Source of the DNA: Verrucomicrobiia bacterium | GTDB lineage: Bacteria > Verrucomicrobiota > Verrucomicrobiia > Opitutales > Cerasicoccaceae | DNA: 64,000 nt | NCBI GenBank assembly: GCA_030432235.1 | Contig: JAUIHT010000013.1 | Coordinates: 1-64,000 of the forward strand | Reading direction: 5' to 3' | In this document: positions 9,607 through 18,929 of the stretch, in pieces | Layout: each line of letters starts with the position of its first letter | Position numbering within the stretch: the first letter of the stretch is position 1 | Notes under the pieces: generated by a model | Databases searched by the model: none | What the model saw: only the letters and a program-made list of their open reading frames with translations | What the model was told of the DNA's origin: nothing | Position numbers and translations under genes: made by a program

Positions 9607-12600
9607 CCAACCAATCTAAAGAGGTAATAATAAACCGGCGCCCCATCGTATTTTTAGTCTGCTGCGATGGCTCCCATGGGTTGGCTGAATCCGGCTCCAC
9701 CGGTTCCGCAATACGTTGGACTGTCGCCTCACAAACAGCAGTGATGCGTTCGCCTGTTATTTTGTTCTCAATGTCGCCGTAGGCACGGATTGTAAAAGTG
9801 TCCGATCGCACCGTGAGGATGCTGCCAAGCAGTGTCAAAATATCCGCCTGAGTAAGGTAACCCGGGGCGGAGCGATTTCGGGAAAGCCCAACAGTCGCCG
9901 CGAAATTCGGAAGCCCAACCTCATCGGTCGCATACCCCGTTATCCGTTGATGGTACTTCAGTGGCGGTGGAATATACTCGCGCAACTGCGTATTGATATC
10001 ACTGGAACTATATGTGGTCCCATGTACCTGAACAGATCCGTTATAATCGATAGCTGCCTGAAGTGCCCCCATCTGTCTGGGAGTATAGAGGCCACTGGTG
10101 GTATCATCGATGTCCCGGTTGACAAAATCCGCCATTGAGAGAAATGGCCCACGACTTTGCACCTGCCAAACTATCTGCCCGGCCAAGCGCTCTATTTGCT
10201 CATCGCTGAGATTCCGGAAACCCTTCCACATTTCCGCCTCCAGGCTATCGGAGGGAGAGTCGGCCTCGAAAACCTTTCCCGTAGGAAGCGGATAGCGGAA
10301 AATAGGATTTTCCAGTTCTGACTCTTCGTAGACATCCATACTGGTATTTCCAATGCTCGCGTCAAAGTATTGAACCGGACGGTTCCGCAACGATGCCAAC
10401 TGAGCCTTCCAGGCATCCACATTGGTTGAGTTCACATTAAAGGCGCCATCGACCAAAAGCATACTCGCGATAGAGGCAGGATCCTCGAGTCTGGGGTCGT
10501 CCTCAGCATCGGCAATATCTGCCGCATGCACACGGGGGTTATGCCATTTCTGGGCATCTCCGTCATAACCGCTAAAAAAGAAGTGGTCCCAAGTTGCCTC
10601 ATTAATACGATAGGAAAAGTCTTTTTCATCATAGGGCAGATATACGCTTGCCCATGAGTTACCGATTGCAAAAGCAGGCTCGTAGCCTTTACCGACATTC
10701 AGGTGTTGGAGTTGTCCCAAGGATAATAACGGCCCCCTGGGCACATCAAAAAGAACCACATTCTCGTGTCCGTTAGATGCAGCCAAGCCATATCCCCAGA
10801 AGGCATTCCCGCCATTGGTATCCACGAGAAAGTGGCTTGTGTTGTTTTTGCCCCCAGACTGGTAGACCCCGAGATAAGCGGTATTGCCATCCCATAAGTA
10901 GTCTGATGATTCGGGCAACTCATGATCCGCGGAACGAAGGTTGGAACTCACGAGCCATGACAAACCAGTATTTACCGTAATGCTGCCGCCATGATTCACC
11001 GTATCTGTTCCACTACTTCCATAGTTGACGCGGTTTTGGTGAGAATTTCGGGAAATGATACGCCCGGGCACCCCAAAGTAGATTGATTCAGAGAAGCCGT
11101 CACCTTCATCCACCATGGAAACCGCGCCTGACGACTTATTGGGCACCCAGCTTCCGGGTGAAAAAATACTGTTTATTGTCTGCGCGGGAGTGCCGTTCAC
11201 TGACAACGACAAGCGGTTGAAGCCCGGAAGAAGCTGTACGGTCCCCACGGCAACGAGACTGCCTGAAGCATCAAAAGCTTTGGGCTCCAATGTGATTCCC
11301 GTATCGATCCAGGCATAGGCACCGCTGGGCGTAATGCCATCGTTTATCATCGGCAAGCCATTCGGTGGAAACGCTACAGGGGTTGTCTGCTCTATCGTAA
11401 ACACCTTTACTTCACCGGGAGCAAAGGCCACTTGGTTTAAAAGGAATGTTACTGGTTCTCCCAGTAGAGTTTCCATATCCTGAAAAGGATATCCCCAGGC
11501 GCCCCCATTCGCATAGATACGAAACACAAGGCCTGGGCTTTCCATTCCCGGTTCGGGACTCCAAGCCACCTCATAATCGGCGGCGTCCAAGTGGATATTG
11601 TAAGGGTTGGCCAGAACAATCGTGGGCTTCATCGTCACGAGTAAATTGGCTGGAGTCGTTTGAGAGGAAGCCGCAAATCCAAAATGGAACATAAACATAG
11701 TTAGGACAGGCATGACCCCATGCTCGGTCGCCGTTTGGGCTCTCGGAACAATAGACGCATTCTCCCCTGTTCCCGTCACTTCATCCTTCAACTGATAGTA
11801 CGAACGCGCAAGGCCCATGTCTGGCAAGTCCGTCCCCCAATTCGGCAACAGGGCGGCATTGTCCTCGAAGAGCAACGTCAGGTCCTGTTTGAGCCCTCCC
11901 TCACTTGTATCGGTTAGCAACCCCTGGCTGGCAAAGCTGACATTATGACGAAGGCCAGCCTTGGTCGCGTCGCTCATCACTTGCGCGCCCGCGTGGGCCA
12001 ATGACAAATGCTCTGATTTGAGCAAAGTCTGGTTGAGGGAATCCTTGACATCGAAATCCGCAAACACCGGAAGAATCCCCAATCCCGCATTTTCAGGAGA
12101 TGCAATACCGGGGTCCCCATTCCCATAAGGCTCATCGCGTGGAAACAGACCGCTGAAATAGTCTACCTTGATGCCTTCATCGCCAACCCACCATGCGTAA
12201 TGGCCTTGCCACGTATGTCCCTCGCTGAGTACGGCGACACGGGGTGCTCGAACCCTATCGTTATTATTCTGAGACAAGTCCTTGCCCACAAGGGTTACCG
12301 CATCCGTCCCTGCCCCGTCCACATGACCGGTGACGGCATCAACGTCCCCCGAAACCAGCCAGGCCAGACGCTCTCCACCCGTGGCATCTGTGAGATCGCT
12401 ATTCCAAACACCCGTCCAGCGGGCAGCCTCCGGTGCTGGGGCCGCCGTCAATTGAAGAATGTCAGCGCGGGCGCTAACCCGCTGGTCCGGCCCCAATTGC
12501 TTTTGAAGTTCACCGATAGCGACACCGAGACCAAGCAGCGCATTTTCTCGGGCCAAAACCTTTGATTGCTGGGTTGAGGCCAGTTGCAGCTCAGTCGACA

Positions 12601-12727
12601 CGAGGGCGGACAGGCTCAGCAACACCAGTACGATAAAGGCAAGCAGTACAATCGCCACCATCACCGCAAAGCCACGCCGCCCTTTTTTAGGCAGAGAAAA
12701 TGATGCTTTGCGGTGCGTTGGCAACAT
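9590..12727 (-). CDS. Verru_Chthon cassette protein A-like giant pseudopilin
   Basis: This 1045-residue protein has a short basic leader (KKGRRGFAVMVAI) and one hydrophobic helix of about 22 residues, like the PilX-type minor pseudopilins. The segment ENALLGLGVAIGELQKQLGP right after the helix is the hallmark I associate with Verru_Chthon cassette protein A, a verrucomicrobial family of about 1000 residues. The rest is a large beta-rich exported domain. Family members usually sit with smaller pseudopilins (B, C, D), which are absent here; instead the gene is coupled to a small secreted gene and carbohydrate enzymes. A role in a type II/IV-pilus-like apparatus that exports or displays the enzymes is inference. 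Confidence 0.7.
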   Translation of the reverse strand: MLPTHRKASFSLPKKGRRGFAVMVAIVLLAFIVLVLLSLSALVSTELQLASTQQSKVLARENALLGLGVAIGELQKQLGPDQRVSARADILQLTAAPAPEAARWTGVWNSDLTDATGGERLAWLVSGDVDAVTGHVDGAGTDAVTLVGKDLSQNNNDRVRAPRVAVLSEGHTWQGHYAWWVGDEGIKVDYFSGLFPRDEPYGNGDPGIASPENAGLGILPVFADFDVKDSLNQTLLKSEHLSLAHAGAQVMSDATKAGLRHNVSFASQGLLTDTSEGGLKQDLTLLFEDNAALLPNWGTDLPDMGLARSYYQLKDEVTGTGENASIVPRAQTATEHGVMPVLTMFMFHFGFAASSQTTPANLLVTMKPTIVLANPYNIHLDAADYEVAWSPEPGMESPGLVFRIYANGGAWGYPFQDMETLLGEPVTFLLNQVAFAPGEVKVFTIEQTTPVAFPPNGLPMINDGITPSGAYAWIDTGITLEPKAFDASGSLVAVGTVQLLPGFNRLSLSVNGTPAQTINSIFSPGSWVPNKSSGAVSMVDEGDGFSESIYFGVPGRIISRNSHQNRVNYGSSGTDTVNHGGSITVNTGLSWLVSSNLRSADHELPESSDYLWDGNTAYLGVYQSGGKNNTSHFLVDTNGGNAFWGYGLAASNGHENVVLFDVPRGPLLSLGQLQHLNVGKGYEPAFAIGNSWASVYLPYDEKDFSYRINEATWDHFFFSGYDGDAQKWHNPRVHAADIADAEDDPRLEDPASIASMLLVDGAFNVNSTNVDAWKAQLASLRNRPVQYFDASIGNTSMDVYEESELENPIFRYPLPTGKVFEADSPSDSLEAEMWKGFRNLSDEQIERLAGQIVWQVQSRGPFLSMADFVNRDIDDTTSGLYTPRQMGALQAAIDYNGSVQVHGTTYSSSDINTQLREYIPPPLKYHQRITGYATDEVGLPNFAATVGLSRNRSAPGYLTQADILTLLGSILTVRSDTFTIRAYGDIENKITGERITAVCEATVQRIAEPVEPDSANPWEPSQQTKNTMGRRFIITSLDWLDEDDI

Positions 12728-12775
12728 GGCTTGCAGACATCAAAAATCGTTTATCAGTAAATACACCAGTCCCAT

Positions 12776-12805
12776 GCTGCGCGCAATCGTAGTATTGCGC
12801 GCAGC
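12776..12805 (-). terminator. Perfect 11-bp hairpin after PEP-CTERM gene
   Basis: GCTGCGCGCAA and TTGCGCGCAGC flank an 8-base loop, 26 bases past the PEP-CTERM stop. There is no T-run on either strand, so it may slow polymerase or protect the 3' end rather than act as a classic intrinsic terminator. Confidence 0.5.
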
Positions 12806-12831
12806 TTCTGAATCCTATTCCAGTCTCGGCG

Positions 12832-13650
12832 CTACACCCGGGCCGCACGATTGCGACGCCGCGCATAGGCTACCATTCCCAGAGCCATGATTGCCATGGA
12901 GAGGCCAACCGTTTCAGGCTCGGGGATAACGGTCACCGAAAGAGATGGCGCAGTACCGGTAGCATGAGTCCTGGCAAACCAGGAGGTGTTAGCACCATCA
13001 TTCGACGACTCCTGAAAAACAACAAAAGTAACCAAATTCGAGAAATCCTCTCCGCTATTCAGGCTATCATTGATAAAAGCAGCCAATGGCTCGCCCGATA
13101 TCGTAAAAGGCGTATCCGAAGGCGGGGCATCCGCAGATGCCGGCATGGCGAACGTCCCAACCAAAGACAAATAGGACGGCACGGCACCAGAACTGGCGTC
13201 CCAGGGTGCATTATTGCTGGTAAGAGAAAACTCACCCCAGTCCTGCCCAAGAAGCCCATCGCCCCCTTGATAATCCGCAGCCAAACCATAGATAGTGTAA
13301 GTGGTTGCGGGCACACTGCCGCCGAAGCCTGCGTAATAAATAGTAAGCTCCGCATCACTTATAGTTCCGTCTAAATTTGGCTCGTTACCACCCGCAAAAA
13401 GGTCGAAGCGGACATAGGTCTTGCGGCGGAACGACGCATTGGATGCGTACCGAACGATAAGGCCGGCGCTACTCCCGAAATTTGAATTGGGTGAGGCCGC
13501 ATCGATGTAGGTGTCCGCGTCGGGTGTATCATAGTCGATGACAGCTTGCCCCGCGGCAATGTTAGCAGTGAAAAAGCCGCCAAACAACAAGCCGGCAGCA
13601 AGTGCGCATTTGGGCAGAGTGCGCCCGGTGGTATTGGATTCTTTTTTCAT
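12832..13650 (-). CDS. PEP-CTERM protein with a CBM96/DNRLRE-like module
   Basis: About 272 residues: a signal peptide (cleavage near IAAGQA), one DNRLRE/CBM96-like module starting TPDADTYIDAASP with KTYVRFDLF, and a PEP-CTERM tail (VIPEPETVG, hydrophobic helix, then ARRRNRAARV). PEP-CTERM tails are cut and anchored by exosortase. The module is clearly related to the two in the 1188-5210 protein. I chose the second ATG (13650) because the signal peptide starts cleanly there; an ATG at 13668 is possible. It is the first gene of the minus-strand run, divergent from the LacI gene. Likely a surface-anchored glycan-binding protein. Confidence 0.75.
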   Translation of the reverse strand: MKKESNTTGRTLPKCALAAGLLFGGFFTANIAAGQAVIDYDTPDADTYIDAASPNSNFGSSAGLIVRYASNASFRRKTYVRFDLFAGGNEPNLDGTISDAELTIYYAGFGGSVPATTYTIYGLAADYQGGDGLLGQDWGEFSLTSNNAPWDASSGAVPSYLSLVGTFAMPASADAPPSDTPFTISGEPLAAFINDSLNSGEDFSNLVTFVVFQESSNDGANTSWFARTHATGTAPSLSVTVIPEPETVGLSMAIMALGMVAYARRRNRAARV

Positions 13651-13868
13651 AATTATATCGTTCAACATTTACTGGGGTTAACTTCGGGCACTTCGGCCAT
13701 CTTTCCATGAAATTGACCCATAGCATTTTAATCGTCAAGCTATAAATAAAACATTTATTACTTGATAACGGAAAAAAATTATTCCAGCATATCCTTTAAA
13801 ATATACGACAGAGAGCCATTTATACTTTTCTTTGAAAAAAATATTATATTTAATCAAAAAGTTTTATC
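13651..13868. promoter_or_regulatory. Divergent control region, PEP-CTERM operon / lacI-type gene
   Basis: An AT-rich 218-base gap. It contains the inverted repeat AATAAA-ACA-TTTATT at 13745-13759, a plausible binding site for the adjacent LacI-type protein. No strong promoter boxes could be fixed by eye. Confidence 0.35.
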
Positions 13869-14978
13869 ATGAAATCCGCCACCAAAGAAAAACGAGTCAC
13901 CATCGCAGATATCGCCCGAGAATCCAGTGTCTCTTCCAGCGCCGTTTCTTCATTCCTCAACAATCGCGAGTATGGCATACGCCTGGGCAAAGAAGCACAG
14001 CTCCGGATTTTAGAGGCCTGCAGACGGCTCGACTATCGCCCCAAAAACGACTATGCCATGCGGCGGCTATACCCCAAACTCGGAGACATTTGCTTTTTGA
14101 TCAACTCGGTTGTTCCCGGCGGCCTTCATCACCAGTACTATGGGAAAATGCTGTCGGGCGTCGTTTCCTCACAGGACAACTCAGCGCAATCAGTCACTTA
14201 TGCCCTTTTCGACAGGGAAATCGACTATGAAAAAGAGCCGGACAAGTTGCCGCCACCCATGCGCAACGGTTCCTCAACACGATTTATAGCAGCCAGTGCG
14301 CCCAACCCCACCCTCGTGCGCCAAGCCCTAAAAAACGGCTTTCCCTTTGTCTACCTAGGGCACGTTTTGGACATCCCGGGCCTTTGCTGCATCCTGCCGG
14401 ATTACGCGGAAGCTACCCGCATGGCGATACGCTACCTCGCCAAGCTGGGTCATAAACGCATAGCCTACATAACGGGCCCCCTAGGCGAAGGACTCTACAA
14501 CATACTTGAGATGGATCGCGGCTTTTCCGAAGGCATCCGTGAGACGGGCTTAAAACTTTCCCAAGAGCATATTTACCACTGCGAGTCACATCTCGGGGAG
14601 TACTCAAGGGAAGACCTCGCCGCGGCCGCCGACTATCTCATGGCGCTGAATCCTCGCCCTACCGCTATATTCTGTTTGCACGACCCTGCCGCTACCGTCG
14701 TTTCCGCACATCTGCAATCGCGAGGTTATCGTATTCCAGATGATGTCTCCATTATGGGCTGCAACGACGAACCCGCTGCCGCCACTCATCACCCGGGGCT
14801 AACTACCATACATTTCCCCCTTGAAGAGATGGGCGTACAAGCAACGAAGGAAATCGAGAAACAAATTAGCCTGGGCATCCCGGAAGGCCGCCAAATCATT
14901 AAGCTACCGGTAAAAGTCGTGGAAAGAATGTCGTGCGGAGCCCCTACTAATCGGAATCATGAGAATGAGCCCAATTGA
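13869..14978 (+). CDS. LacI-family transcriptional regulator
   Basis: 369 residues. The N-terminal helix-turn-helix reads VTIADIARESSVSSSAVSSF, close to LacI consensus but with S-S-A in place of the common T-V-S in the recognition helix. A hinge and a periplasmic-binding-protein-like sugar domain follow (GHKRIAYITGP, DDVSIMGCNDEP). It is divergent from the region 1 operon and upstream of the KDG genes, so it probably controls one or both in response to a sugar or sugar acid. Length is slightly longer than usual, with a short polar tail. Confidence 0.9.
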   Translation: MKSATKEKRVTIADIARESSVSSSAVSSFLNNREYGIRLGKEAQLRILEACRRLDYRPKNDYAMRRLYPKLGDICFLINSVVPGGLHHQYYGKMLSGVVSSQDNSAQSVTYALFDREIDYEKEPDKLPPPMRNGSSTRFIAASAPNPTLVRQALKNGFPFVYLGHVLDIPGLCCILPDYAEATRMAIRYLAKLGHKRIAYITGPLGEGLYNILEMDRGFSEGIRETGLKLSQEHIYHCESHLGEYSREDLAAAADYLMALNPRPTAIFCLHDPAATVVSAHLQSRGYRIPDDVSIMGCNDEPAAATHHPGLTTIHFPLEEMGVQATKEIEKQISLGIPEGRQIIKLPVKVVERMSCGAPTNRNHENEPN

Positions 14979-15066
14979 AAGGTCAGTCCGGTGTGTCAGA
15001 AAGGAACCAAACTATTAGAGGCAAGCGGCTCACTTCACGTGCTCACGGCCAGGCCCAGCAAGTAAT

Positions 15067-15549
15067 TTGAGACTCCTTTACCTGCTCGGGTCGTTCACCC
15101 TGGAAACAGCCGCCAAAGGATTTTGCATCAAGTCTGGTTTACCCGACATCCAGCCGGGTGACTGGACACGGCAGGGCCTGCCCTTTTACAGCGGCTCCAT
15201 CGTTTATCGTTACGAGGTGGATGTACCGTCCGGTACACAGGCCTGGCGCATTGCAGCCCCCCAGTACGAAGGCGCATTGGCCCGGGTATACTGCGACGGA
15301 CAACTGCTGGGCCCGATTGCTTTCCCTCCCTACTCGCTTGAGAGCCCCTGCCCCGCTCCGGGCAAACACGAGATAGGCATCGAGGTCGTCAGCGACCTGC
15401 GTAATCTGCTCGGACCCTACTTTGGAGGCAATCAGCACTCACAGTACTGGGCCTGGCGCAGCGCTCCCGTGCATGAAGTTCCCGGTGAACACTACCAACC
15501 CATCTCGCAGGGCCTGCTCAGTAATCCGATCGTAACGTATCTGCGATGA
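15067..15549 (+). pseudogene. C-terminal fragment of a glycoside hydrolase
   Basis: A frame from a TTG at 15067 codes 160 residues matching in style the C-terminal beta-sandwich of large bacterial glycoside hydrolases: GLPFYSGSIVYRYEVDVP, then a turn around CDGQLLGPIAFPPY, and NLLGPYFGG. Such domains end enzymes of about 1000 residues; here the catalytic part is missing and no start with a ribosome site is visible. It is probably a remnant of a lost enzyme gene between the LacI gene and kdgK. About 28 bases at 15056-15083 also resemble part of the dead recombinase near 60265-60292, which may mark a rearrangement joint. Confidence 0.6.
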
Positions 15550-16230
15550 TGCTAGGAGCAAACAAGCTACTAGCCAACCAAGGCATGCGACTGGCCCTCG
15601 AGTGCACTGCGCAACGTATCGCCAACAAGAAATGGCGTCCCCACAGGGATTCGCCCCCCCAGTCCGGACAGCAGCCCTCAATTTTTACTCAGTACGTTTT
15701 GCTTACCGTGCAGGGTCAAAATTAAGCATTAGCGCTGATTGACAGCAGCTTATGATTTTCTAAAAATGCACTCTTGAATACGCATCTCTGTTTTTTCTTA
15801 GTACCTTGAACGGCTGGATAAGCCCAAAAGAATAACAGGTTAAAATCCCTCCTTATCGCTCAGATAGATTACCCGCAGCAGAACGGTTACGCTGAGAGCC
15901 TTGTATGTGGTATCCGCCGTGAATGCCTGGACCGCATAATTTTCTTCGGCGAAAAGCCGCTGCAACGGGCCATTTCTCAGTATGAGGCACATTTTCACCG
16001 GGAGAGGAACATCAGGGCTTAGCGTGATCCTCTTCCCCACCCAGTCCGCAACGATGCCTCTTCAATCAAGCTTTCGAACGGTTAGTGGTCATATCGGATG
16101 TTACAATAACAACAAAAAGGGTTGGCCTTCGCCTGAAGCAATTAGGCACTATAAAAATGTGAAAAAGCTGAAGAACGGCAGATAGCCCCCTAATAATACC
16201 CTTTTTATAAAGTCGAACTTTCAACCATTC
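15550..16230. other. Intergenic region before kdgK, no clear gene
   Basis: The gap holds an open frame on the minus strand (15840-16040, 66 codons) that I do not recognise and cannot support as a gene; it could be another enzyme scrap. The last 100 bases are AT-rich and probably carry the kdgK promoter. Confidence 0.4.
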
Positions 16231-17328
16231 GTGAAAGCAAAAAAAATCATTACTTTCGGTGAAATTATGGGACGCCTTTGTCCGCCCGGAAACAAGCGTT
16301 TCATCCAAAATCTCCCTGGACCGTTGGATCTCACCTTTGCCGGCGCGGAGGCTAACGTGGCGGCATCTCTTTCTCTCCTGGGTGCGCCGGTAATGTTTGT
16401 CAGCTCCCTGCCATCAAATGTGCTGGGAGATGCCTGCCTGCAAATCCTGCGCGGACTGGGAATCGATACCAGTTTCATTCTTCGCTCTGATGTGGGTCGA
16501 CTCGGTTTATACTTTGTCGAAAAAGGTGCTAACCAACGACCAAGCATGGTCACCTATGATCGTGATCACAGTGCGATTGCGCAGTCAAAGCCCGAAGACT
16601 TTGACTGGCCGGCAATTTTTGAAGGAGCCGACTGGTTACATGTGTCCGGAATCACTCCGGCATTGTCAGAGTCGGCTTTCCGATGCACACTCACCGCAGT
16701 GAAAGCAGCCCAAGCCGCAGGCATAACGGTTTCCTGCGATCTGAATTTTCGAAAGAAACTGTGGCAATGGGAACCGGGCATGGCGGCCAAGGAGTTGGCC
16801 AGCCAATGTATGCGGGAAATATTACCGGCAGTCGACGTGGTGATTGCCAACGAGGAAGATGCTGCCGACGTGCTGGGGATTCAAGCCGAGGGCAACGACG
16901 TTGACAGTGGCGAGCTGGCGATAGACCGTTATCCGCAGGTGGCCTCGGAGATAATCGAACAATTTCCGAATGTGGCAAAAGTCGCCATCACCTTGCGTGA
17001 GAGTATTTCAGCCTCGCACAATAACTGGGGCGCGATGCTTTACGACGGTGCTTCGCAAAAGGCGTATTTCGCACCTTTAGGGAAGAATGGCTATCAGCCC
17101 TATCAAATTCGAGATATCGTGGACCGGGTTGGAGGCGGAGACAGTTTTGCCGCCGGACTTATTTTTGCGCTAACCACCGAGGAACTGTCGGAAGCCGAAA
17201 AAGCTGTTCGCTTTGCCGTTGCTACTTCATGCTTGGCACACTCCGTAGAAGGCGACTTCAATTTCAGTAGCCGTGCAGAGGTAGAAAAACTAATGAATGG
17301 AAATGCTTCAGGTCGTGTAGTGCGCTAA
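16231..17328 (+). CDS. kdgK: 2-dehydro-3-deoxygluconate (KDG) kinase, PfkB family
   Basis: 365 residues of the PfkB/ribokinase fold. The N-terminus ITFGEIMGRL and the segment FAGAEANVAASLSLLG are typical of KDG kinases, and DRVGGGDSFAAGLIF carries the catalytic Asp and anion hole. It phosphorylates KDG with ATP to KDPG in the cytoplasm. I accept the GTG start at 16231 because the family's conserved strand begins five residues later. It heads a run with a TctCBA importer and KDPG aldolase, so the operon couples uptake of a sugar acid to its cleavage. Specificity for KDG rather than another keto-deoxy acid is supported by the aldolase partner. Confidence 0.87.
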   Translation: MKAKKIITFGEIMGRLCPPGNKRFIQNLPGPLDLTFAGAEANVAASLSLLGAPVMFVSSLPSNVLGDACLQILRGLGIDTSFILRSDVGRLGLYFVEKGANQRPSMVTYDRDHSAIAQSKPEDFDWPAIFEGADWLHVSGITPALSESAFRCTLTAVKAAQAAGITVSCDLNFRKKLWQWEPGMAAKELASQCMREILPAVDVVIANEEDAADVLGIQAEGNDVDSGELAIDRYPQVASEIIEQFPNVAKVAITLRESISASHNNWGAMLYDGASQKAYFAPLGKNGYQPYQIRDIVDRVGGGDSFAAGLIFALTTEELSEAEKAVRFAVATSCLAHSVEGDFNFSSRAEVEKLMNGNASGRVVR

Positions 17329-17405
17329 GGGAAGATTCACGTCAGAGCAAGGGCACCCCGATTTCTCTACCCTAAGCCATATGCACAATCTCGTCTCAAG
17401 CGCGG

Positions 17406-17420
17406 CTAATCGAAGTGCCC
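17406..17420 (+). repeat. Solo TAATCGAAGTGCCC repeat
   Basis: CTAATCGAAGTGCCC lies between kdgK and tctC. It matches the right end of the 59814-60103 element (one base different). Related copies lie at 20405 and 53516. Confidence 0.5.
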
Positions 17421-17444
17421 TTTTACAGAGAAGCATTCGTCGAT

Positions 17445-18431
17445 ATGCATAAGGAAAAGCGAAAAATCCTTCTTTCTTGGTTCGTAGTTCTGCTGGGCTC
17501 GGGTGGCTTGATTTGGATGTCGCTGGAGCGTTGGATGGGCGAGGAAGGCGAGGTTTTTCCTTCACGGGTTATCAATATCATCTGCCCTTATTCCGCCGGA
17601 GGGGGGACAGATTTATTTGCCCGCAGCCTCGCACGAACCGCTGAGGCGGAACTCGACCAGACCATCATGGTGCAGAACATCACTGGTGGCGGAGGCGCGG
17701 TTGGTTTCGCCTCAGGCCTGATTGCCCCTGCGGATGGCTATACCGTTACCGCTGTGACCTTCGAGTTGGTTTCATTGCCTATTCAAGGACTCGTTCCATT
17801 CGAGCCAAATGACTTCGATCTTCTTCTGCGGGTCAATCAAGACCCGGGTGCATTAGCAGTACGGGCAGACACTCCGCTGGATTCGCTAGAGGAATTCGTC
17901 GCCTGGGCCAGGGAACGTGGCGGGGTAAGTATCGGAAACTCCGGTCCAGGCTCGGTGTGGCACCTGGCTGCTGCACTGATGGCCGATCGTTTGAATATTC
18001 CCGTCACCTTCGTCCCGTTTAACGGCTCGGCACCGGCGATTACCGCTCTGGTGGGAGGTCATGTCGACGCGGTCGTCGTCGGCCCAGGGGAGCTGCTACC
18101 CCAGGTCGAAGCAGGCCTGGTGAAAATCCTGGCGGTGATGTCTGAAGAGCGCCTGTCATTCGTCCCCGATACTCCTACCTTCGAGGAGCTGGGCTATGAT
18201 GTTGTCTTTGGAACGTGGCGAGGGTTAGCGGTGCCGCGAGGAGTACCGGAGGCTGCCCGTGAAAAACTAACCTTCGCTTTTCGTGAAGCGATGGAAAGCG
18301 AAGACTTTATTGAAATGGCCCGTCGCGGGGCATTGAATCTGAGTTATGCTGACGCCGCCCGCTTTCGGGATGATGTGCAGACACAGAGTGCGGACGTAGA
18401 ACAGTTGATGGAACGGTTGGGACTCAAATGA
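17445..18431 (+). CDS. tctC: Tripartite tricarboxylate-type transporter, solute-binding protein
   Basis: About 328 residues. An N-terminal hydrophobic segment (LSWFVVLLGSGGLIW) acts as signal or anchor. The motif INIICPYSAGGGTDLFAR is diagnostic of the TctC/BugC family, whose Venus-flytrap fold binds carboxylated solutes in the periplasm. I prefer the ATG at 17445 over the GTG at 17415, since the upstream bases form a dispersed repeat. It overlaps tctB by four bases (ATGA). The ligand is not readable from sequence; in this operon a uronate-derived acid is likely. Confidence 0.88.
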   Translation: MHKEKRKILLSWFVVLLGSGGLIWMSLERWMGEEGEVFPSRVINIICPYSAGGGTDLFARSLARTAEAELDQTIMVQNITGGGGAVGFASGLIAPADGYTVTAVTFELVSLPIQGLVPFEPNDFDLLLRVNQDPGALAVRADTPLDSLEEFVAWARERGGVSIGNSGPGSVWHLAAALMADRLNIPVTFVPFNGSAPAITALVGGHVDAVVVGPGELLPQVEAGLVKILAVMSEERLSFVPDTPTFEELGYDVVFGTWRGLAVPRGVPEAAREKLTFAFREAMESEDFIEMARRGALNLSYADAARFRDDVQTQSADVEQLMERLGLK

Positions 18432-18916
18432 GAGTGGACTTTACCCTTAGCCTGCTGCCTCCGGGAATATTCCTGGCTACCACCGCCGTCGCGCTATGGC
18501 AATCGGCGACCTTTCCCAAAGCTGCGGGCGGGGTACCGGGCCCGGCACTAGTGCCGATGATCTTGGCGGTCGTGCTCGGGCTGGCAAGCCTTGCTCTTGT
18601 GACAGGGGCCTTGCAGCGTCGCAACCTTAGCGGCAAAAGTGAAAACCTCAAGAGTCGCCCAGAGGATACCGCAAAGGCCTCGGTTCCGTGGCGTCGCCTG
18701 GGAATGCTCCTTGCCGCCATTGTGCTTTACCTGGTTGTCATGCCGTGGATGGGCTTTATCAGCAGCACGACAGTCTTCATTGCCGTCTCTCTATTTTGTT
18801 TTGATTACCGCAAGGGAATCCATAACTGGGCCTTCGCCATTTTGGCAGCCTACATTCTCTACGCTCTATTCGCATTGTTAATGAATGTGCCCCTGCCCGT
18901 TGGCTGGTTGGGGTAA
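18428..18916 (+). CDS. tctB: Tripartite tricarboxylate-type transporter, small membrane subunit
   Basis: 162 residues with four likely membrane helices, two at each end of a charged loop (SGKSENLKSRPED), the layout of TctB. It starts inside the stop of tctC (ATGA), and tctA follows 13 bases later, so the three subunits are made together. TctB helps the large subunit move solute across the inner membrane, driven by an ion gradient in the family. Confidence 0.86.
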   Translation: MRVDFTLSLLPPGIFLATTAVALWQSATFPKAAGGVPGPALVPMILAVVLGLASLALVTGALQRRNLSGKSENLKSRPEDTAKASVPWRRLGMLLAAIVLYLVVMPWMGFISSTTVFIAVSLFCFDYRKGIHNWAFAILAAYILYALFALLMNVPLPVGWLG

Positions 18917-18929
18917 AGGAACAGCAGTA

